Positions 46,249 through 55,754 of a DNA stretch of 64,000 nucleotides are shown in pieces. The stretch's first letter is position 1, and the number at the start of each line of letters is the position of its first letter. This stretch comes from Chryseobacterium sp. Leaf404 (GTDB taxonomy: Bacteria; Bacteroidota; Bacteroidia; Flavobacteriales; Weeksellaceae). The stretch lies in contig NZ_LMQM01000001.1 in the NCBI RefSeq assembly GCF_001424145.1, positions 722,740-786,739 on the forward strand, read 5' to 3'. A model generated the notes under the pieces. It did not search any database. It was not told the origin of the DNA and saw nothing but the letters and a program-made list of their open reading frames with translations. A program made the position numbers and the translations under genes.

Positions 46249-47583
46249 ATGAAAAAATTTCTGATTCTTTTTGCGGGACTTTCTGTCTTGAGCCTTAACG
46301 CTCAGAAAAAATGGTCGCTGCGGGAATGTGTAGATTATGCCGTGAAAAATAATCTGCAGGTAATTCAGAATGAATATAATAAACAGATTCAGGATGCCAA
46401 CCTGAAAATTGCCAAAAATAATTATCTCCCTTCAGTATCTGGAAACATGGGAAATACGGTGAGTTTTGGCCGTACTCCCTTGGGTACAGGAAGTATCAGA
46501 AATGATGTTTTTCGTAACAATGCCAATATCGGTGCCGATATTTTGGTTTACAATAATGGAAGATTAGAAAAAACAATCAGAAAAACTGAGTTTGATGTAG
46601 AGGCGAGTAAGTACGATATTCAAACGATTAAAAATGATATTTCGCTTCAGATTGCCCAGCAATATCTGAATACACTTCTGAATAAAGAAATTGTAAAAAT
46701 TTCTCAAAGCGCCGTTTCTAATGCCCTAAAACAATACGACCGTTCAAAAGCGACTACTGATGTAGGAACCACTGCCCAGACTGTTTTGGCTGAGGCCGCA
46801 GCTGCATTGGCGAGAGAGAAGCAAAATCTGAAAACAGCAGAAGTTAATGTGGGAAGAAGCCTTTTTGCGTTAGCTCAACTTCTTCAGCTTAAAGAATACA
46901 AAGATTTTGATGTGGAAGATGTAGAAGTTTCTGAACAACTGACGCCTCAAATGGTAAATGTTGATGAGGTTTTGTCTACAGCTTACGAAAATCAACCACA
47001 GGTGAAGGCCGCTGAAAGCAGAATTAAAGCTGCAGCAGCACAAACTGTAGTTACCCGAACAGCTTTCTACCCTACTCTTACGGCAAATGTGGGTGTAGGA
47101 AGTTTTTATACTAATCTTTTATCGAAAAACGACCAGTTGGGTATTTCAAATGTTAATCCCACCTTTTTTAATCAGTACAGTGACAACTTCGGGCAACAGG
47201 CGGGATTGTCTCTAAATGTTCCGATTTTCAACAAAGGAATTACAAAACTTCAGGTCGAGCAGGCCAAGATCAACGAAAGCATTGCCAAAAACAACTACGA
47301 ACAACAGAAATTTGCCATAAGACAGAGTGTGCAGCAGGCTCAGTTTGACGCAGACTCCAATTACGAAATTTATCTTGCGGCTACAGAAGCAGAGAAAAAC
47401 ACAAAACTTTCTTTAGACTTCGCAGAAAAAAGTTATTCTGCGGGACGGTCTACCATTTTTGATGTGAATATTGCAAGAAATAATTACGCCAACGCACAGG
47501 GTTCTGTAGCTCAGGCTAAGTACAACTATCTTTTCAGTTTAAAATTATTGAATTTCTATGCAGGAATTCCGTTAAATTTGTAG
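46249..47583 (+). CDS. TolC-family outer-membrane efflux protein
   Basis: A 444-residue protein with a signal peptide ending in SLNAQ, two copies of the outer-membrane-factor helix pattern (QIAQQYLNTLLNKE and the C-terminal DFAEKSYSAGRSTIFDV), and long coiled-coil helices. It forms the outer-membrane duct of efflux or type I export systems. No inner-membrane pump gene is adjacent; the SprT-like gene follows after 1 bp. Confidence 0.93.
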   Translation: MKKFLILFAGLSVLSLNAQKKWSLRECVDYAVKNNLQVIQNEYNKQIQDANLKIAKNNYLPSVSGNMGNTVSFGRTPLGTGSIRNDVFRNNANIGADILVYNNGRLEKTIRKTEFDVEASKYDIQTIKNDISLQIAQQYLNTLLNKEIVKISQSAVSNALKQYDRSKATTDVGTTAQTVLAEAAAALAREKQNLKTAEVNVGRSLFALAQLLQLKEYKDFDVEDVEVSEQLTPQMVNVDEVLSTAYENQPQVKAAESRIKAAAAQTVVTRTAFYPTLTANVGVGSFYTNLLSKNDQLGISNVNPTFFNQYSDNFGQQAGLSLNVPIFNKGITKLQVEQAKINESIAKNNYEQQKFAIRQSVQQAQFDADSNYEIYLAATEAEKNTKLSLDFAEKSYSAGRSTIFDVNIARNNYANAQGSVAQAKYNYLFSLKLLNFYAGIPLNL

Positions 47584-47584
47584 G

Positions 47585-48175
47585 ATGTCTATTCAGCCTC
47601 TCGAAAAATTTTTGCCGGATAACTGTGTTGGCCATTTAAAGAAATGGTTTACAGGTCATTCCATTCATATTAAAATTACCAGAGACCGAAAATCCAAGCT
47701 TGGAGATTACCGCAAAATGCGTGACGGCTCACACGAAATCACCATCAACTCTACACTTCAGCCCGAGTTATTTTTCTTTGTATTTACTCACGAGCTTGCC
47801 CACTTGCTGGCATTTGAAAAATACGGTAGAAGAATCGCACCCCACGGAAATGAATGGAAGCATACTTTCAGAGCAATGCTGCTGGAAAGCCTTGATGTTT
47901 ACAGTGAAGATTTACAGCCTATCATCATCCGCTTTTCAAGATCTCCTAAGGCTAATTTTATGGCAAGTCCGGAACTGGTGAAGTATTTCCGTTTCGAAAA
48001 AAGTCAAGATGGCGGTGTTTTTGTGGAAACCTTAAAAAAAGGTGAGGTTTTTGTTTACCAAAACCAAAGGTATGTTTTAGAAGGTCTGATCAAAAAAAAC
48101 TATCTTTGTGTGAACCTCGAAACAGGCAGAAAATATGCTTTCAGGCCTTTGGCGAGGGTTCAAAACTGTATTTAG
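47585..48175 (+). CDS. SprT-like zinc metalloprotein
   Basis: A 196-residue cytosolic protein with the SprT-family zinc motif HELAH (69-73), preceded by a beta-sheet and followed by a second His in APHGNEW. Related to Spartan-type peptidases acting on DNA-protein crosslinks, but the bacterial role is unproven. It lies 1 bp after tolC and 6 bp before the guanylyltransferase gene, so these are one operon. Confidence 0.88.
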   Translation: MSIQPLEKFLPDNCVGHLKKWFTGHSIHIKITRDRKSKLGDYRKMRDGSHEITINSTLQPELFFFVFTHELAHLLAFEKYGRRIAPHGNEWKHTFRAMLLESLDVYSEDLQPIIIRFSRSPKANFMASPELVKYFRFEKSQDGGVFVETLKKGEVFVYQNQRYVLEGLIKKNYLCVNLETGRKYAFRPLARVQNCI

Positions 48176-48181
48176 AAAAAC

Positions 48182-49264
48182 ATGTCAACATCAAATCAAT
48201 ACTGCGTTATTATGGCAGGAGGCATCGGCAGCCGCTTCTGGCCGCTGAGCACGCAAAAATTTCCCAAACAGTTTCAGGATATTTTAGGAACTGGCCGTAC
48301 CATGATTCAGCAGACGTATGACCGCATCAGCAAACTGATTCCCAGAGAAAATATTTTTGTAATTACCAATAAAGAGTACCTTGCTATTTCACATCAGCAG
48401 CTCCCTGAAATTCCGGAGGAAAACGTTGTAAGCGAGCCTCTCGTAAAAAACACCTCGGCGTGTAACCTCTACATGGCCAATAAAATAGGAGAGTTAAACC
48501 CAGATGCTACACTTATTGTTTTACCGGCAGACCATTTAATTTTAAAGGAAGAGATTTTCATAGAAAAGGCGAAACTGGCTTTGGATTTAGCTTCAAAAAA
48601 TGATTATCTGATCACCTTGGGTATCATTCCCGCGTGCCCGGAAACCGGTTACCGTTACATTCAGTTCGTAGATAATAAACCGTCAGATTTATATAAAGTA
48701 AAGACCTTCACAGAAAAACCAATTCCGGAGCTGGCCAGTACTTTCCTGGAAAGCGGAGATTTTCTCTGGAACGCAGGAATTTTTATCTGGAATGTAAAGA
48801 CCATCCAAAAAGCATTTGAAGAGTTTCTGCCGGATATGACGCAGCAGTTTACTTCCTGTGAGTACAATTCTGAAAGTGAAATGAGCTGTATTGAAACCAT
48901 TTATCCTAAAATCCAGAAAATTTCTATTGATAACGGGATTTTGGAGAAAGCTGAAAATGTGTACGTTATTCCCGCAGATTTGGGCTGGAGCGATCTCGGA
49001 ACATGGAAATCTGTTTTTGAAAACAGTGAAAAAGATGAAGAAAACAATGCCAATCCTCATAAACATTCTCTTTCCTACAACTCTTCCGGAAACATTATAC
49101 ATTTAAAAAACGTAAATAAAGCAGTGATCATAGACGGTTTGGATGATTTTATCGTTGTAGATACAGATAAGGTTCTTCTGATCTGCCCCAGAGACCACGA
49201 TCATCTCATTAAAGATTATGTTTTGGATCTCAAAAACCTTAAAAAAGGGGATAAATTCATGTAA
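48182..49264 (+). CDS. manC: Mannose-1-phosphate guanylyltransferase
   Basis: A 360-residue cytosolic enzyme that makes GDP-mannose for surface polysaccharides. The nucleotide-binding motif GGIGSRFWPLS...PKQF and the later ADLGWSDLGTW are diagnostic. It lacks the C-terminal phosphomannose-isomerase domain of bifunctional ManC proteins. Operon partner of the upstream SprT-like gene. Confidence 0.95.
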   Translation: MSTSNQYCVIMAGGIGSRFWPLSTQKFPKQFQDILGTGRTMIQQTYDRISKLIPRENIFVITNKEYLAISHQQLPEIPEENVVSEPLVKNTSACNLYMANKIGELNPDATLIVLPADHLILKEEIFIEKAKLALDLASKNDYLITLGIIPACPETGYRYIQFVDNKPSDLYKVKTFTEKPIPELASTFLESGDFLWNAGIFIWNVKTIQKAFEEFLPDMTQQFTSCEYNSESEMSCIETIYPKIQKISIDNGILEKAENVYVIPADLGWSDLGTWKSVFENSEKDEENNANPHKHSLSYNSSGNIIHLKNVNKAVIIDGLDDFIVVDTDKVLLICPRDHDHLIKDYVLDLKNLKKGDKFM

Positions 49265-49297
49265 AAAGTCGGCACTATTTCTGCCGCATTTTGATTT

Positions 49298-49963
49298 ATG
49301 AAAATTTTAAAGAATACCGGATTTTTGATGGTGATGCTTATCTCAGCTGTAGTTTTTTCGCAGGAGAAGAAGAAGTTTACCAGTGTGCAGAATGTTTTGG
49401 CTCAGATAATTCCGAATGATAAATATGATTTTTGGGTATTGGTGCACAACAGCTACGGCAAAAATCAGGAAGTGAGAGTTTCCGGAAATAAAAAAGAGTA
49501 TCTGCCTCAGTTTTCAGGATTTGATCTGACACCGAGTGAAGACACGTTCTTTTATATCGTTTATTCCAAAGGCGGAAAAATCACTTACATCACGGAGCTT
49601 AAGGATTTAAAACCATTCATCGGAAATATTGATAATGCTGAAGAAGCTGCACTCTTGGCTGTTTTGGAAGGTTATATCGTTGATGAAGAATTTGTAGATG
49701 TTGCGGCCAATTACTATCAGGATTCGAAAAATTATTATCTGGATCTGGGGAAAGTAGTTTCGCAGGAATGTCCTTATCAGAAAAAACATTTTACAGTCAC
49801 GGTTTCAAAATCAACCGGGAAAATCGAAAATGAGAAAGAAAACGGTTCATACATTGAGCTTTATCTCAAAAAATGCAAAAACAATCCCCGACTTTTAAAA
49901 ATAGAAAAAAAGCCTGAACCAAAAGATGATCCCAAGAAGCAACCAGTCAAAACCCGAAGATAA
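49298..49963 (+). CDS. Secreted protein, hypothetical
   Basis: A 221-residue protein with a signal peptide ending in VFSQ. The mature part has two Cys (QECPYQ, KKCKNN), beta-strand character, and a basic, proline-rich C-terminus. I do not recognise the family. The GNAT gene begins inside its last 38 bases. Confidence 0.7.
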   Translation: MKILKNTGFLMVMLISAVVFSQEKKKFTSVQNVLAQIIPNDKYDFWVLVHNSYGKNQEVRVSGNKKEYLPQFSGFDLTPSEDTFFYIVYSKGGKITYITELKDLKPFIGNIDNAEEAALLAVLEGYIVDEEFVDVAANYYQDSKNYYLDLGKVVSQECPYQKKHFTVTVSKSTGKIENEKENGSYIELYLKKCKNNPRLLKIEKKPEPKDDPKKQPVKTRR

Positions 49964-50465
49964 TTTTTTTGAAACCGAAAGACTCATCATTCGGCTGATT
50001 TCTCTGGACGATGCTGAGCTTATTTTTGATCTTTATAATACGCCAAATTTTATAAAGTTCATTGGAAACAGGCACATCACTAATCTTGAGGCGGCTGAAA
50101 ATTATATCGAAAACAGATTTTTTCCGCAAATCGACCGTTTGGGCTACGGAAATTATACAGTTATTTTAAAGGATGGAAATCTAAAAATCGGTGCCGTGGG
50201 AATCTTTGAAAGGGAAGGTCTGGATGTTTCAGATATTGGCTTTTCTGTACTGGAAGAATTTGAAGGTAAAGGTTATATGTTCGAAGCTGCGCAAAAAATA
50301 AAGGATGAGGTGATGCGCCGTTTTGGTTTAAAAAAGATCTCTGCGATTACTACAAAACACAATTTTTCTTCCCAAAAATTAATTGAAAAGCTGGATCTAA
50401 AATTCAAAAACTTCGTTATACTTCCTAATGAAACTGAAGAATTGATGTATTTTGAGACTGATTAA
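49926..50465 (+). CDS. GNAT family N-acetyltransferase (RimJ/RimL-like)
   Basis: A 179-residue acetyl-CoA-dependent transferase. The opening ETERLIIRLISLDDAELIFDL and the EEFEGKGYMFEAA segment in place of the usual acetyl-CoA loop are typical of the RimJ/L subgroup. The substrate cannot be told. It overlaps the previous gene by 38 nt in another frame, so translation may be coupled. Confidence 0.88.
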   Translation: MIPRSNQSKPEDNFFETERLIIRLISLDDAELIFDLYNTPNFIKFIGNRHITNLEAAENYIENRFFPQIDRLGYGNYTVILKDGNLKIGAVGIFEREGLDVSDIGFSVLEEFEGKGYMFEAAQKIKDEVMRRFGLKKISAITTKHNFSSQKLIEKLDLKFKNFVILPNETEELMYFETD

Positions 50466-50637
50466 AATTTAAATCTGATTTATCATACTCTATTTTAAGT
50501 GAATAATTTTGTATTTCATTGCTAAGTTTACGGCTTTTTATAGGTGAAAAACAATCAGGATTTAAAAATTTTTGTTTCTCTTTGCGTTTAAATAAAATTC
50601 TTGCAACTAAAAGTTCTTCAATAAGTTAAATTTTTTA

Positions 50638-50672
50638 AAAAACTCCCATAAAAATAAATTTATGGAAGTTTT
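50638..50672 (-). terminator. Terminator of the calpain-like operon
   Basis: Stem AACTCCCATAAA pairing with TTTATGGAAGTT, followed on the minus strand by TTTTTT. Lies 30 bp past the protease stop. The rest of the 236-bp spacer is AT-rich with no gene. Confidence 0.8.
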
Positions 50673-50701
50673 AATATAAAAGTTAAGTTGGGTTTAAGTC
50701 A

Positions 50702-52003
50702 TTACTTTGCAACACCCATCCCTGCAAAATAGTATTTGAAGGCGTTGATTTCCAGTGCAAAAACTCCGTCATTTCCAATCATGTTGATAGGTCTCCAGAA
50801 GCTGCTGTCAAAGAAACTGATAAGCCCCTGATAAGAATTCAGACCGTTCGGTTCTGTCACTCCCCATGGATTTCTAAGGATAATATAGCTTTTATTGTTT
50901 ACAAATGCCCAGCCTAAAATGGTGTAAGCATGATTGGCAACAATATTTGAACCTGAATAGTCTCCAGATCCGTAAGTCCATGCCACCATTGGGTTGATGG
51001 TTTTCATGCTCATCGAATTTTCTCTCACAATACCATACAGCTGATCTGCTGTTCTGCTATTGGTATAATAGTACAGCGGAGTTTTGTTGTTGAGCTGAGC
51101 GATGGCTTTTACGGGATCTCCGTAAGCTGTTTTTGTGATATCCGGTTTATCATCTGCAGTTTGGTTGATCCATTTTGCGAATGCTTTTTCGTAAACGGCA
51201 GGCCAGATTTCGCCAGTGTCATTACTTCTGCAATACACAGGATTGTTTGAAGTAGTGATAATGGTGCTGTCTGTTACTTCAATTAATTTGCTCGGTGCAT
51301 CTTTTCCGCCACCTTTTGTGTAAAACTGAATCGCATTGACGCGCTGCGTTTCTCCTGTTCCTGTAGCTCTTACTTTGTGTTCGATGGCATAAGGAGTTGC
51401 CCATGCTAAAGCAGCAATCGCAGAAATAAAGTAACAGTTTCCTACAGCTCCCTGGACAGGATCATTAAATTCTGTGACATCATTGAAGAAATTTCCTCTG
51501 TCACTCCAAAGGCAGTTTGCGGGCGTCCAGCCTGCATTTGCATTGAGTGTTCCGAAAACGAAGTCTTTAATAACTGGCGAAATCGTAGTATTGGTGATGG
51601 TGTTGTTCAGTTTTGGTACATTCAGAACGACCTTTACATCGCCTTTATCCAGTCTTGCGGTTTTCACCTCCACGTTGTCAATGTCTTTAATTCCCGCTTT
51701 AGACAGGTCTCTGAGATTTTTAATCGTTGAAAAATTAATCGTTTGCAGCTTGTCGGATGATCTTACTTTGATATCTTCCGCTCTCATCGTTTTCACAGTG
51801 TTGTCTTTAGCTAGTTGCAGACCTGCGTACAGCGGAGAATTAAACTTAATGTCAAAAAGTTCAGAATAGCTGGTTTCCAATGCCTGCTCCAGAATCTGAA
51901 ACGATTTTGAGTCTGTCCAGTCAAACTTTCTGCCTGTAATTGCTTCTGTTAATGCATAAGGGTTAATAACTCCTACAAACATTTCTTTTGGTGCTTGATC
52001 CAT
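50702..52003 (-). CDS. Calpain-like cysteine protease (C2 family)
   Basis: A 433-residue protein with a complete calpain-type active site: Cys190 in QGAVGNCYF, His358 in NHAYTILG, Asn378 in RNPWG, the last being the exact calpain motif. There is no signal peptide, so it is either cytosolic or exported another way. The N-terminal ~150 residues are unrecognised and may be a prodomain or substrate-binding part. No calcium-binding EF-hands are visible. It follows a small gene by 14 bp in one operon. Confidence 0.9.
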   Translation of the reverse strand: MDQAPKEMFVGVINPYALTEAITGRKFDWTDSKSFQILEQALETSYSELFDIKFNSPLYAGLQLAKDNTVKTMRAEDIKVRSSDKLQTINFSTIKNLRDLSKAGIKDIDNVEVKTARLDKGDVKVVLNVPKLNNTITNTTISPVIKDFVFGTLNANAGWTPANCLWSDRGNFFNDVTEFNDPVQGAVGNCYFISAIAALAWATPYAIEHKVRATGTGETQRVNAIQFYTKGGGKDAPSKLIEVTDSTIITTSNNPVYCRSNDTGEIWPAVYEKAFAKWINQTADDKPDITKTAYGDPVKAIAQLNNKTPLYYYTNSRTADQLYGIVRENSMSMKTINPMVAWTYGSGDYSGSNIVANHAYTILGWAFVNNKSYIILRNPWGVTEPNGLNSYQGLISFFDSSFWRPINMIGNDGVFALEINAFKYYFAGMGVAK

Positions 52004-52017
52004 AATGATAATTGTTT

Positions 52018-52413
52018 TTAATGGTTGATAATTTTATTAATGATGTTTAAAAAATCAGGGTTATAGAGGTAGAGAAAGCGATTGAAGAGGTTAATTCCCT
52101 CCAGATTGTCATTTTGGATAAAAGTTTTCTGAGATTTCCCGTTGATTATTTCAATGCTGCGCGGGCTTCCGCCCACTTCCGGTGAACGGCTTTGAGTGAG
52201 GTTTAGGTTGTGCACTCCTACTATCAGCTGTTCAAGAATTAAAGCATTGATTTTTTTAGTTTCCGAGAAAACATTCTTTTCATCAAGGTCGTACCCTTTG
52301 AAAACTTTCAGCTCAGCATGACCACTGTCTGAAAAACTAAGCTCATAACGGTAGGCATATTCCGGGGGAACGCTTCCGTTATTAAATGTCGCAATTACTT
52401 TTCTGCCTTCCAT
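52018..52413 (-). CDS. Small partner of the calpain-like protease, candidate inhibitor
   Basis: A 131-residue cytosolic protein with no family I can name. The N-terminal half is beta-rich (VPPEYAYRYELSF, AELKVFKGYD), then a helix, then another beta-hairpin (SPRSIEIINGKSQKTF). This order weakly recalls small protease inhibitors such as emfourin. The ATG at 52413 is chosen because a promoter box at 52432-52439 overlaps the upstream TTG. Its tight spacing with the protease suggests a functional pair; inhibition is inference. Confidence 0.65.
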   Translation of the reverse strand: MEGRKVIATFNNGSVPPEYAYRYELSFSDSGHAELKVFKGYDLDEKNVFSETKKINALILEQLIVGVHNLNLTQSRSPEVGGSPRSIEIINGKSQKTFIQNDNLEGINLFNRFLYLYNPDFLNIINKIINH

Positions 52414-52431
52414 AACTCTAATTTGATTTTT

Positions 52432-52439
52432 CAAAATTA
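52432..52439 (-). promoter_or_regulatory. -7 promoter box of the calpain-like operon
   Basis: TAATTTTG on the minus strand matches TAnnTTTG, 18 bp before the ATG at 52413. No clear -33 TTG. Confidence 0.5.
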
Positions 52440-52503
52440 GAACATTGCAACCTTCAGAATCTCAGTATTTTTACTATTTCTGCACCGTAAAAAAACGGTA
52501 AAA

Positions 52504-52534
52504 TTAAAAAAGCTGCCACAATTTGTGACAGCTT
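52504..52534 (-). terminator. Terminator of the MIP18-like gene
   Basis: Stem AAGCTGCCACA pairing with TGTGACAGCTT (one mismatch), then TTTTTT on the minus strand. Confidence 0.88.
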
Positions 52535-52562
52535 CGTATATTTTAGCTTAAAATTTTAATCT

Positions 52563-52889
52563 TTACAGCATTCCGAGTTCAAATTTTGCCTCTTCACTCA
52601 TCATATCTTTGTTCCAGCTCGGCTCGAATGTAAGTTCGAGATCAACTTCATTTACATTTTCCACTTCTTTCACCTTATCTTTTACCTCCTGCGGAAGTGT
52701 TTCTGCTACGGGGCAGTTGGGTGTAGTAAGCGTCATAATAATTTTTACATCGGCATCTTCAGAAATCTGAACATCATAAATAAGCCCCAATTCGTAAATA
52801 TCTACCGGAATTTCCGGGTCATAAACTGTTTTTAAAACACCAATTATTTCTTCGCCAATATCTGCGATCTGATCGTCTGTAAATTTCAT
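52563..52889 (-). CDS. MIP18/DUF59 family Fe-S assembly factor (SufT-like)
   Basis: A 108-residue protein of the DUF59 family that helps deliver Fe-S clusters. The motif DPEIPVDIYELGLIY and the reactive cysteine in TTPNCPVAE are clear. Many SUF operons carry such a gene; here it lies 35 kb from sufBCD. It is 8 bp downstream of the exonuclease gene, so the two are cotranscribed. Confidence 0.92.
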   Translation of the reverse strand: MKFTDDQIADIGEEIIGVLKTVYDPEIPVDIYELGLIYDVQISEDADVKIIMTLTTPNCPVAETLPQEVKDKVKEVENVNEVDLELTFEPSWNKDMMSEEAKFELGML

Positions 52890-52897
52890 TTTAATGA

Positions 52898-53599
52898 TTA
52901 ATCTATATTAGAATACCTTTTCAACAAATCTTCCTGACGCATGCGCCGGAAAATGTTTGCCAAAGTTAAGACATCTTTTTCACAATAGTCTACAATTCTC
53001 TGCAAGTCTTTTTCAATGTAATAGATTGATGAAACCATTGAGCCGTCAATATCATCTTTAGGCGTAGGGATCCCGAAGACATGAGCCAGAAGTTCCAGTG
53101 AAACAAAGCTTTTGTAATCCCCGAATTTCCACAGTTCCATCGTGTCGATATGCGGAATTTCCCAGGGTTTTTTTCCGAAAAGCTGAAATGGCGACGGTGG
53201 CTGCATTCCGTTGATGAGAAATCTGCGTGCAACCCAGGGAAAATCGAATTCTTTTCCGTTGTGAGCACAGAGAATAACATCCCGAAGTCGCATGCTGTTA
53301 AAAATTTCTCCAAATTCTTCCAGCAGAACTTTCTCGTCGTCATTTGCGAAGCTTTTAATTTTCAAAGTGTCGTTTTTTTCCAGCATTCCGATGGTGATGC
53401 AGATGATTTTACCAAACTCTGCCATGATTCCGGCTCTGTCGTAGAAATCTTCGGCTTCAATTTCGTTTTTGCGCTGGTATTTTGTTTTCTTGTCCCAAAG
53501 TGTCTGCTCGATTTCAGGAATTTCGTTCCAGTTTCCATATTGCGGAACGGTTTCTATATCGAGAAATAATACTTTTTCTAAAGGAATATTTTGAATCAT
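52898..53599 (-). CDS. 3'-5' exonuclease, PolB-like DEDD family
   Basis: A 233-residue exonuclease-fold protein with ExoI motif LFLDIETVP, ExoII HNGKEFDFPW and ExoIII YCEKDVLTL, the DEDDy pattern. It resembles the predicted stand-alone polymerase B exonucleases of bacteria. DNA or RNA substrate unknown. Likely cotranscribed with the MIP18-like gene. Confidence 0.9.
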   Translation of the reverse strand: MIQNIPLEKVLFLDIETVPQYGNWNEIPEIEQTLWDKKTKYQRKNEIEAEDFYDRAGIMAEFGKIICITIGMLEKNDTLKIKSFANDDEKVLLEEFGEIFNSMRLRDVILCAHNGKEFDFPWVARRFLINGMQPPSPFQLFGKKPWEIPHIDTMELWKFGDYKSFVSLELLAHVFGIPTPKDDIDGSMVSSIYYIEKDLQRIVDYCEKDVLTLANIFRRMRQEDLLKRYSNID

Positions 53600-53688
53600 A
53601 TTGTGTTTGTTTTTTACAGTGAATAATATTTTTCAATTCTGATCTCACGGGTTTTTTAAAAGCTATGTGCTTTAACAAATTGTGGAAT

Positions 53689-54036
53689 CTACCCAACGTG
53701 CAGGCCATTTTTTACAGGCAGTGAAGGCGAAAGTAATGTTACATCTTTTGAATCTTCACCATAGACACCCAAGACAAGACATTCACTGAAAAAATTGGCA
53801 ATCTGTTTTTTAGGGAAGTTCACAACCGCTAAAATCTGTTTTCCTACTAATTCTTCCCTACTGTAAAGTGATGTGATTTGCGCCGCAGATTTTCTGATTC
53901 CCAGATCTCCAAAATCAATTTCAAGCTGATAGGAAGGATTTCTGGCTTTTTCAAAATCATTTACAGAGATTATTGTTCCGCAGCGGATGTCTAATTTCTC
54001 AAAATCTGGCAATGATATTTCGGGTTTTAAATTCAT
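53689..54036 (-). CDS. csaA: tRNA-binding domain protein CsaA
   Basis: A 115-residue OB-fold protein of the CsaA family, which binds tRNA and has been linked to protein export chaperoning. Typical segments are FEKLDIRCGTI, the YQLEIDFG strand and the end LLSPSLPVKNGLHVG. Length is normal. It may be first in the run that includes the exonuclease and MIP18 genes, though an 89-bp gap separates them. Confidence 0.9.
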   Translation of the reverse strand: MNLKPEISLPDFEKLDIRCGTIISVNDFEKARNPSYQLEIDFGDLGIRKSAAQITSLYSREELVGKQILAVVNFPKKQIANFFSECLVLGVYGEDSKDVTLLSPSLPVKNGLHVG

Positions 54037-54151
54037 TTATATTTTTATTTTCTGATGCTAAACAAAAGTATTAAAATTTTGATTCAAATTTTATCTAAAA
54101 ACTATTTAATACCACACAGATTTTTTTTAATTTTACATAAAACACAGAATA

Positions 54152-55687
54152 ATGCTGATCAAAATTTACGGAAGTGCCATTTTTGGAGTATCTGCTCAAA
54201 CCATTACCATAGAAGTTAATATCGATACCGGCGGCGTTGGATACCATCTTGTTGGTCTTCCAGACAATGCCATCAAAGAAAGCAGCTACAGAATTTCTGC
54301 CGCACTGAAAAATGTCGGTTTCAAAATCCCCGGAAAGAAAATTACGATAAACATGGCTCCTGCAGATTTGCGAAAAGAAGGAGCGGCTTACGATTTGAGT
54401 ATTGCCATGGGAATTTTGGTGGCTTCAGACCAGATTGTTGCTGAAGATATTAAAGATTAGATCATTATGGGCGAACTTTCCCTTGATGGAAGTTTACAGC
54501 CAATCAAAGGAGTTCTTCCCATTGCCATTAATGCTCGGGAAGAAGGTTTTAAAGGAATTATTTTACCAAAACAAAACACGAGAGAAGCGGCGATTGTCAA
54601 TAATCTCGATGTTTATGGTGTTGAAAATATTAGAGAAGTCATTGACTTTTTTAATGAAGGAACGCCTTTAGAAAAAACAGTTTTAGACACCAGAAAAGAG
54701 TTTCAGGATAAAATCAATTCATTTCCCTTTGATTTTTCTGAAGTGAAAGGTCAGGAAACAGCAAAAAGAGCCATGGAAGTTGCAGCGGCAGGCGGTCACA
54801 ATATCATTCTCATTGGTCCTCCCGGTAGTGGAAAAACGATGTTGGCAAAAAGAGTTCCCAGTATTTTGCCTCCCTTAACTTTAAAAGAAGCTTTAGAAAC
54901 CACAAAAATTCATTCTGTTGCGGGAAAAATGGGTACGGAAACATCGTTAATGACCGTGCGACCGTTCCGCAGCCCACACCATACGATTTCGGATGTAGCC
55001 CTTGTCGGCGGCGGCAGTTATCCTCAGCCTGGCGAAATTTCTTTAGCTCACAACGGAGTTTTGTTTCTCGATGAAATGCCCGAATTTAAAAGAACAGTTT
55101 TGGAAGTGATGCGTCAACCTCTGGAAGACCGTGAAGTGACGATTTCGAGGGCAAGATTTACCGTAAATTATCCTTCAAGTTTTATGTTGGTAGCTTCGAT
55201 GAATCCCAGCCCAAGTGGGTATTTTCCGGATGATCCGAACAATACTTCCTCTGTTTTTGAGATGCAAAGGTATATGAATAAGCTGTCCGGACCCCTTTTA
55301 GACCGAATTGATATTCATGTTGAGGTTCAAAAAGTAGAGTTTGAGCAGTTGGCAGAAAAAAGAAAAGGTGAGAAAAGTGAAGACATCAGAAAACGTGTTT
55401 TGATTGCTCGTGAAATTCAGAATGAACGGTATAAAGATTTGTCAATCAGCTATAATGCTCAAATCGGATCCCGTGAATTAGAGAAATTCTGTGAATTGGA
55501 TGATACCTCATTTAATCTCATCAAGATGGCAATGGAAAAACTGAATCTTTCCGCCAGAGCCTACGACAGAATTTTAAAAGTGGCAAGAACAATTGCTGAT
55601 TTGGAGGAGTCTGAAAAAATCCTGTCCCATCATGTTTCAGAAGCGATACAGTACAGAAGTCTGGATCGGGAATTTTGGAATGTTTAA
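54152..55687 (+). pseudogene. comM: ComM/YifB AAA+ ATPase interrupted by an in-frame TAG
   Basis: One continuous frame of ~510 codons encodes a YifB/ComM Mg-chelatase-like AAA+ helicase, which drives branch migration in natural transformation. A TAG at 54458-54460 splits it after residue 102. Relatives usually have an aromatic residue just before the IGEL-type motif (here IIMGELSLDG), so TAT or TAC to TAG is the likely change. After the stop the gene is intact: Walker A GPPGSGKT, Walker B LFLDEMPEF, the RSPHH motif and the C-terminal domain. A new start at 54467 could give a protein lacking the first domain. A sequencing error is possible. Confidence 0.85.
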
Positions 55688-55721
55688 GAATTAGAGAGAA
55701 AAATGTTTATTCTAAAAAATG

Positions 55722-55751
55722 AAAACGACCATCATCACGATGGTCGTTTTT
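55722..55751. terminator. Bidirectional terminator after comM
   Basis: Stem AAAACGACCATC pairing with GATGGTCGTTTT, Ts on both strands; between comM and the converging ABC permease gene. Confidence 0.9.
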
Positions 55752-55754
55752 ATG

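Noticed and set aside
47585..50465. Exopolysaccharide cluster around manC
   Set aside because: No glycosyltransferase, flippase or polymerase gene is nearby; the neighbours are SprT-like, a secreted unknown and GNAT.
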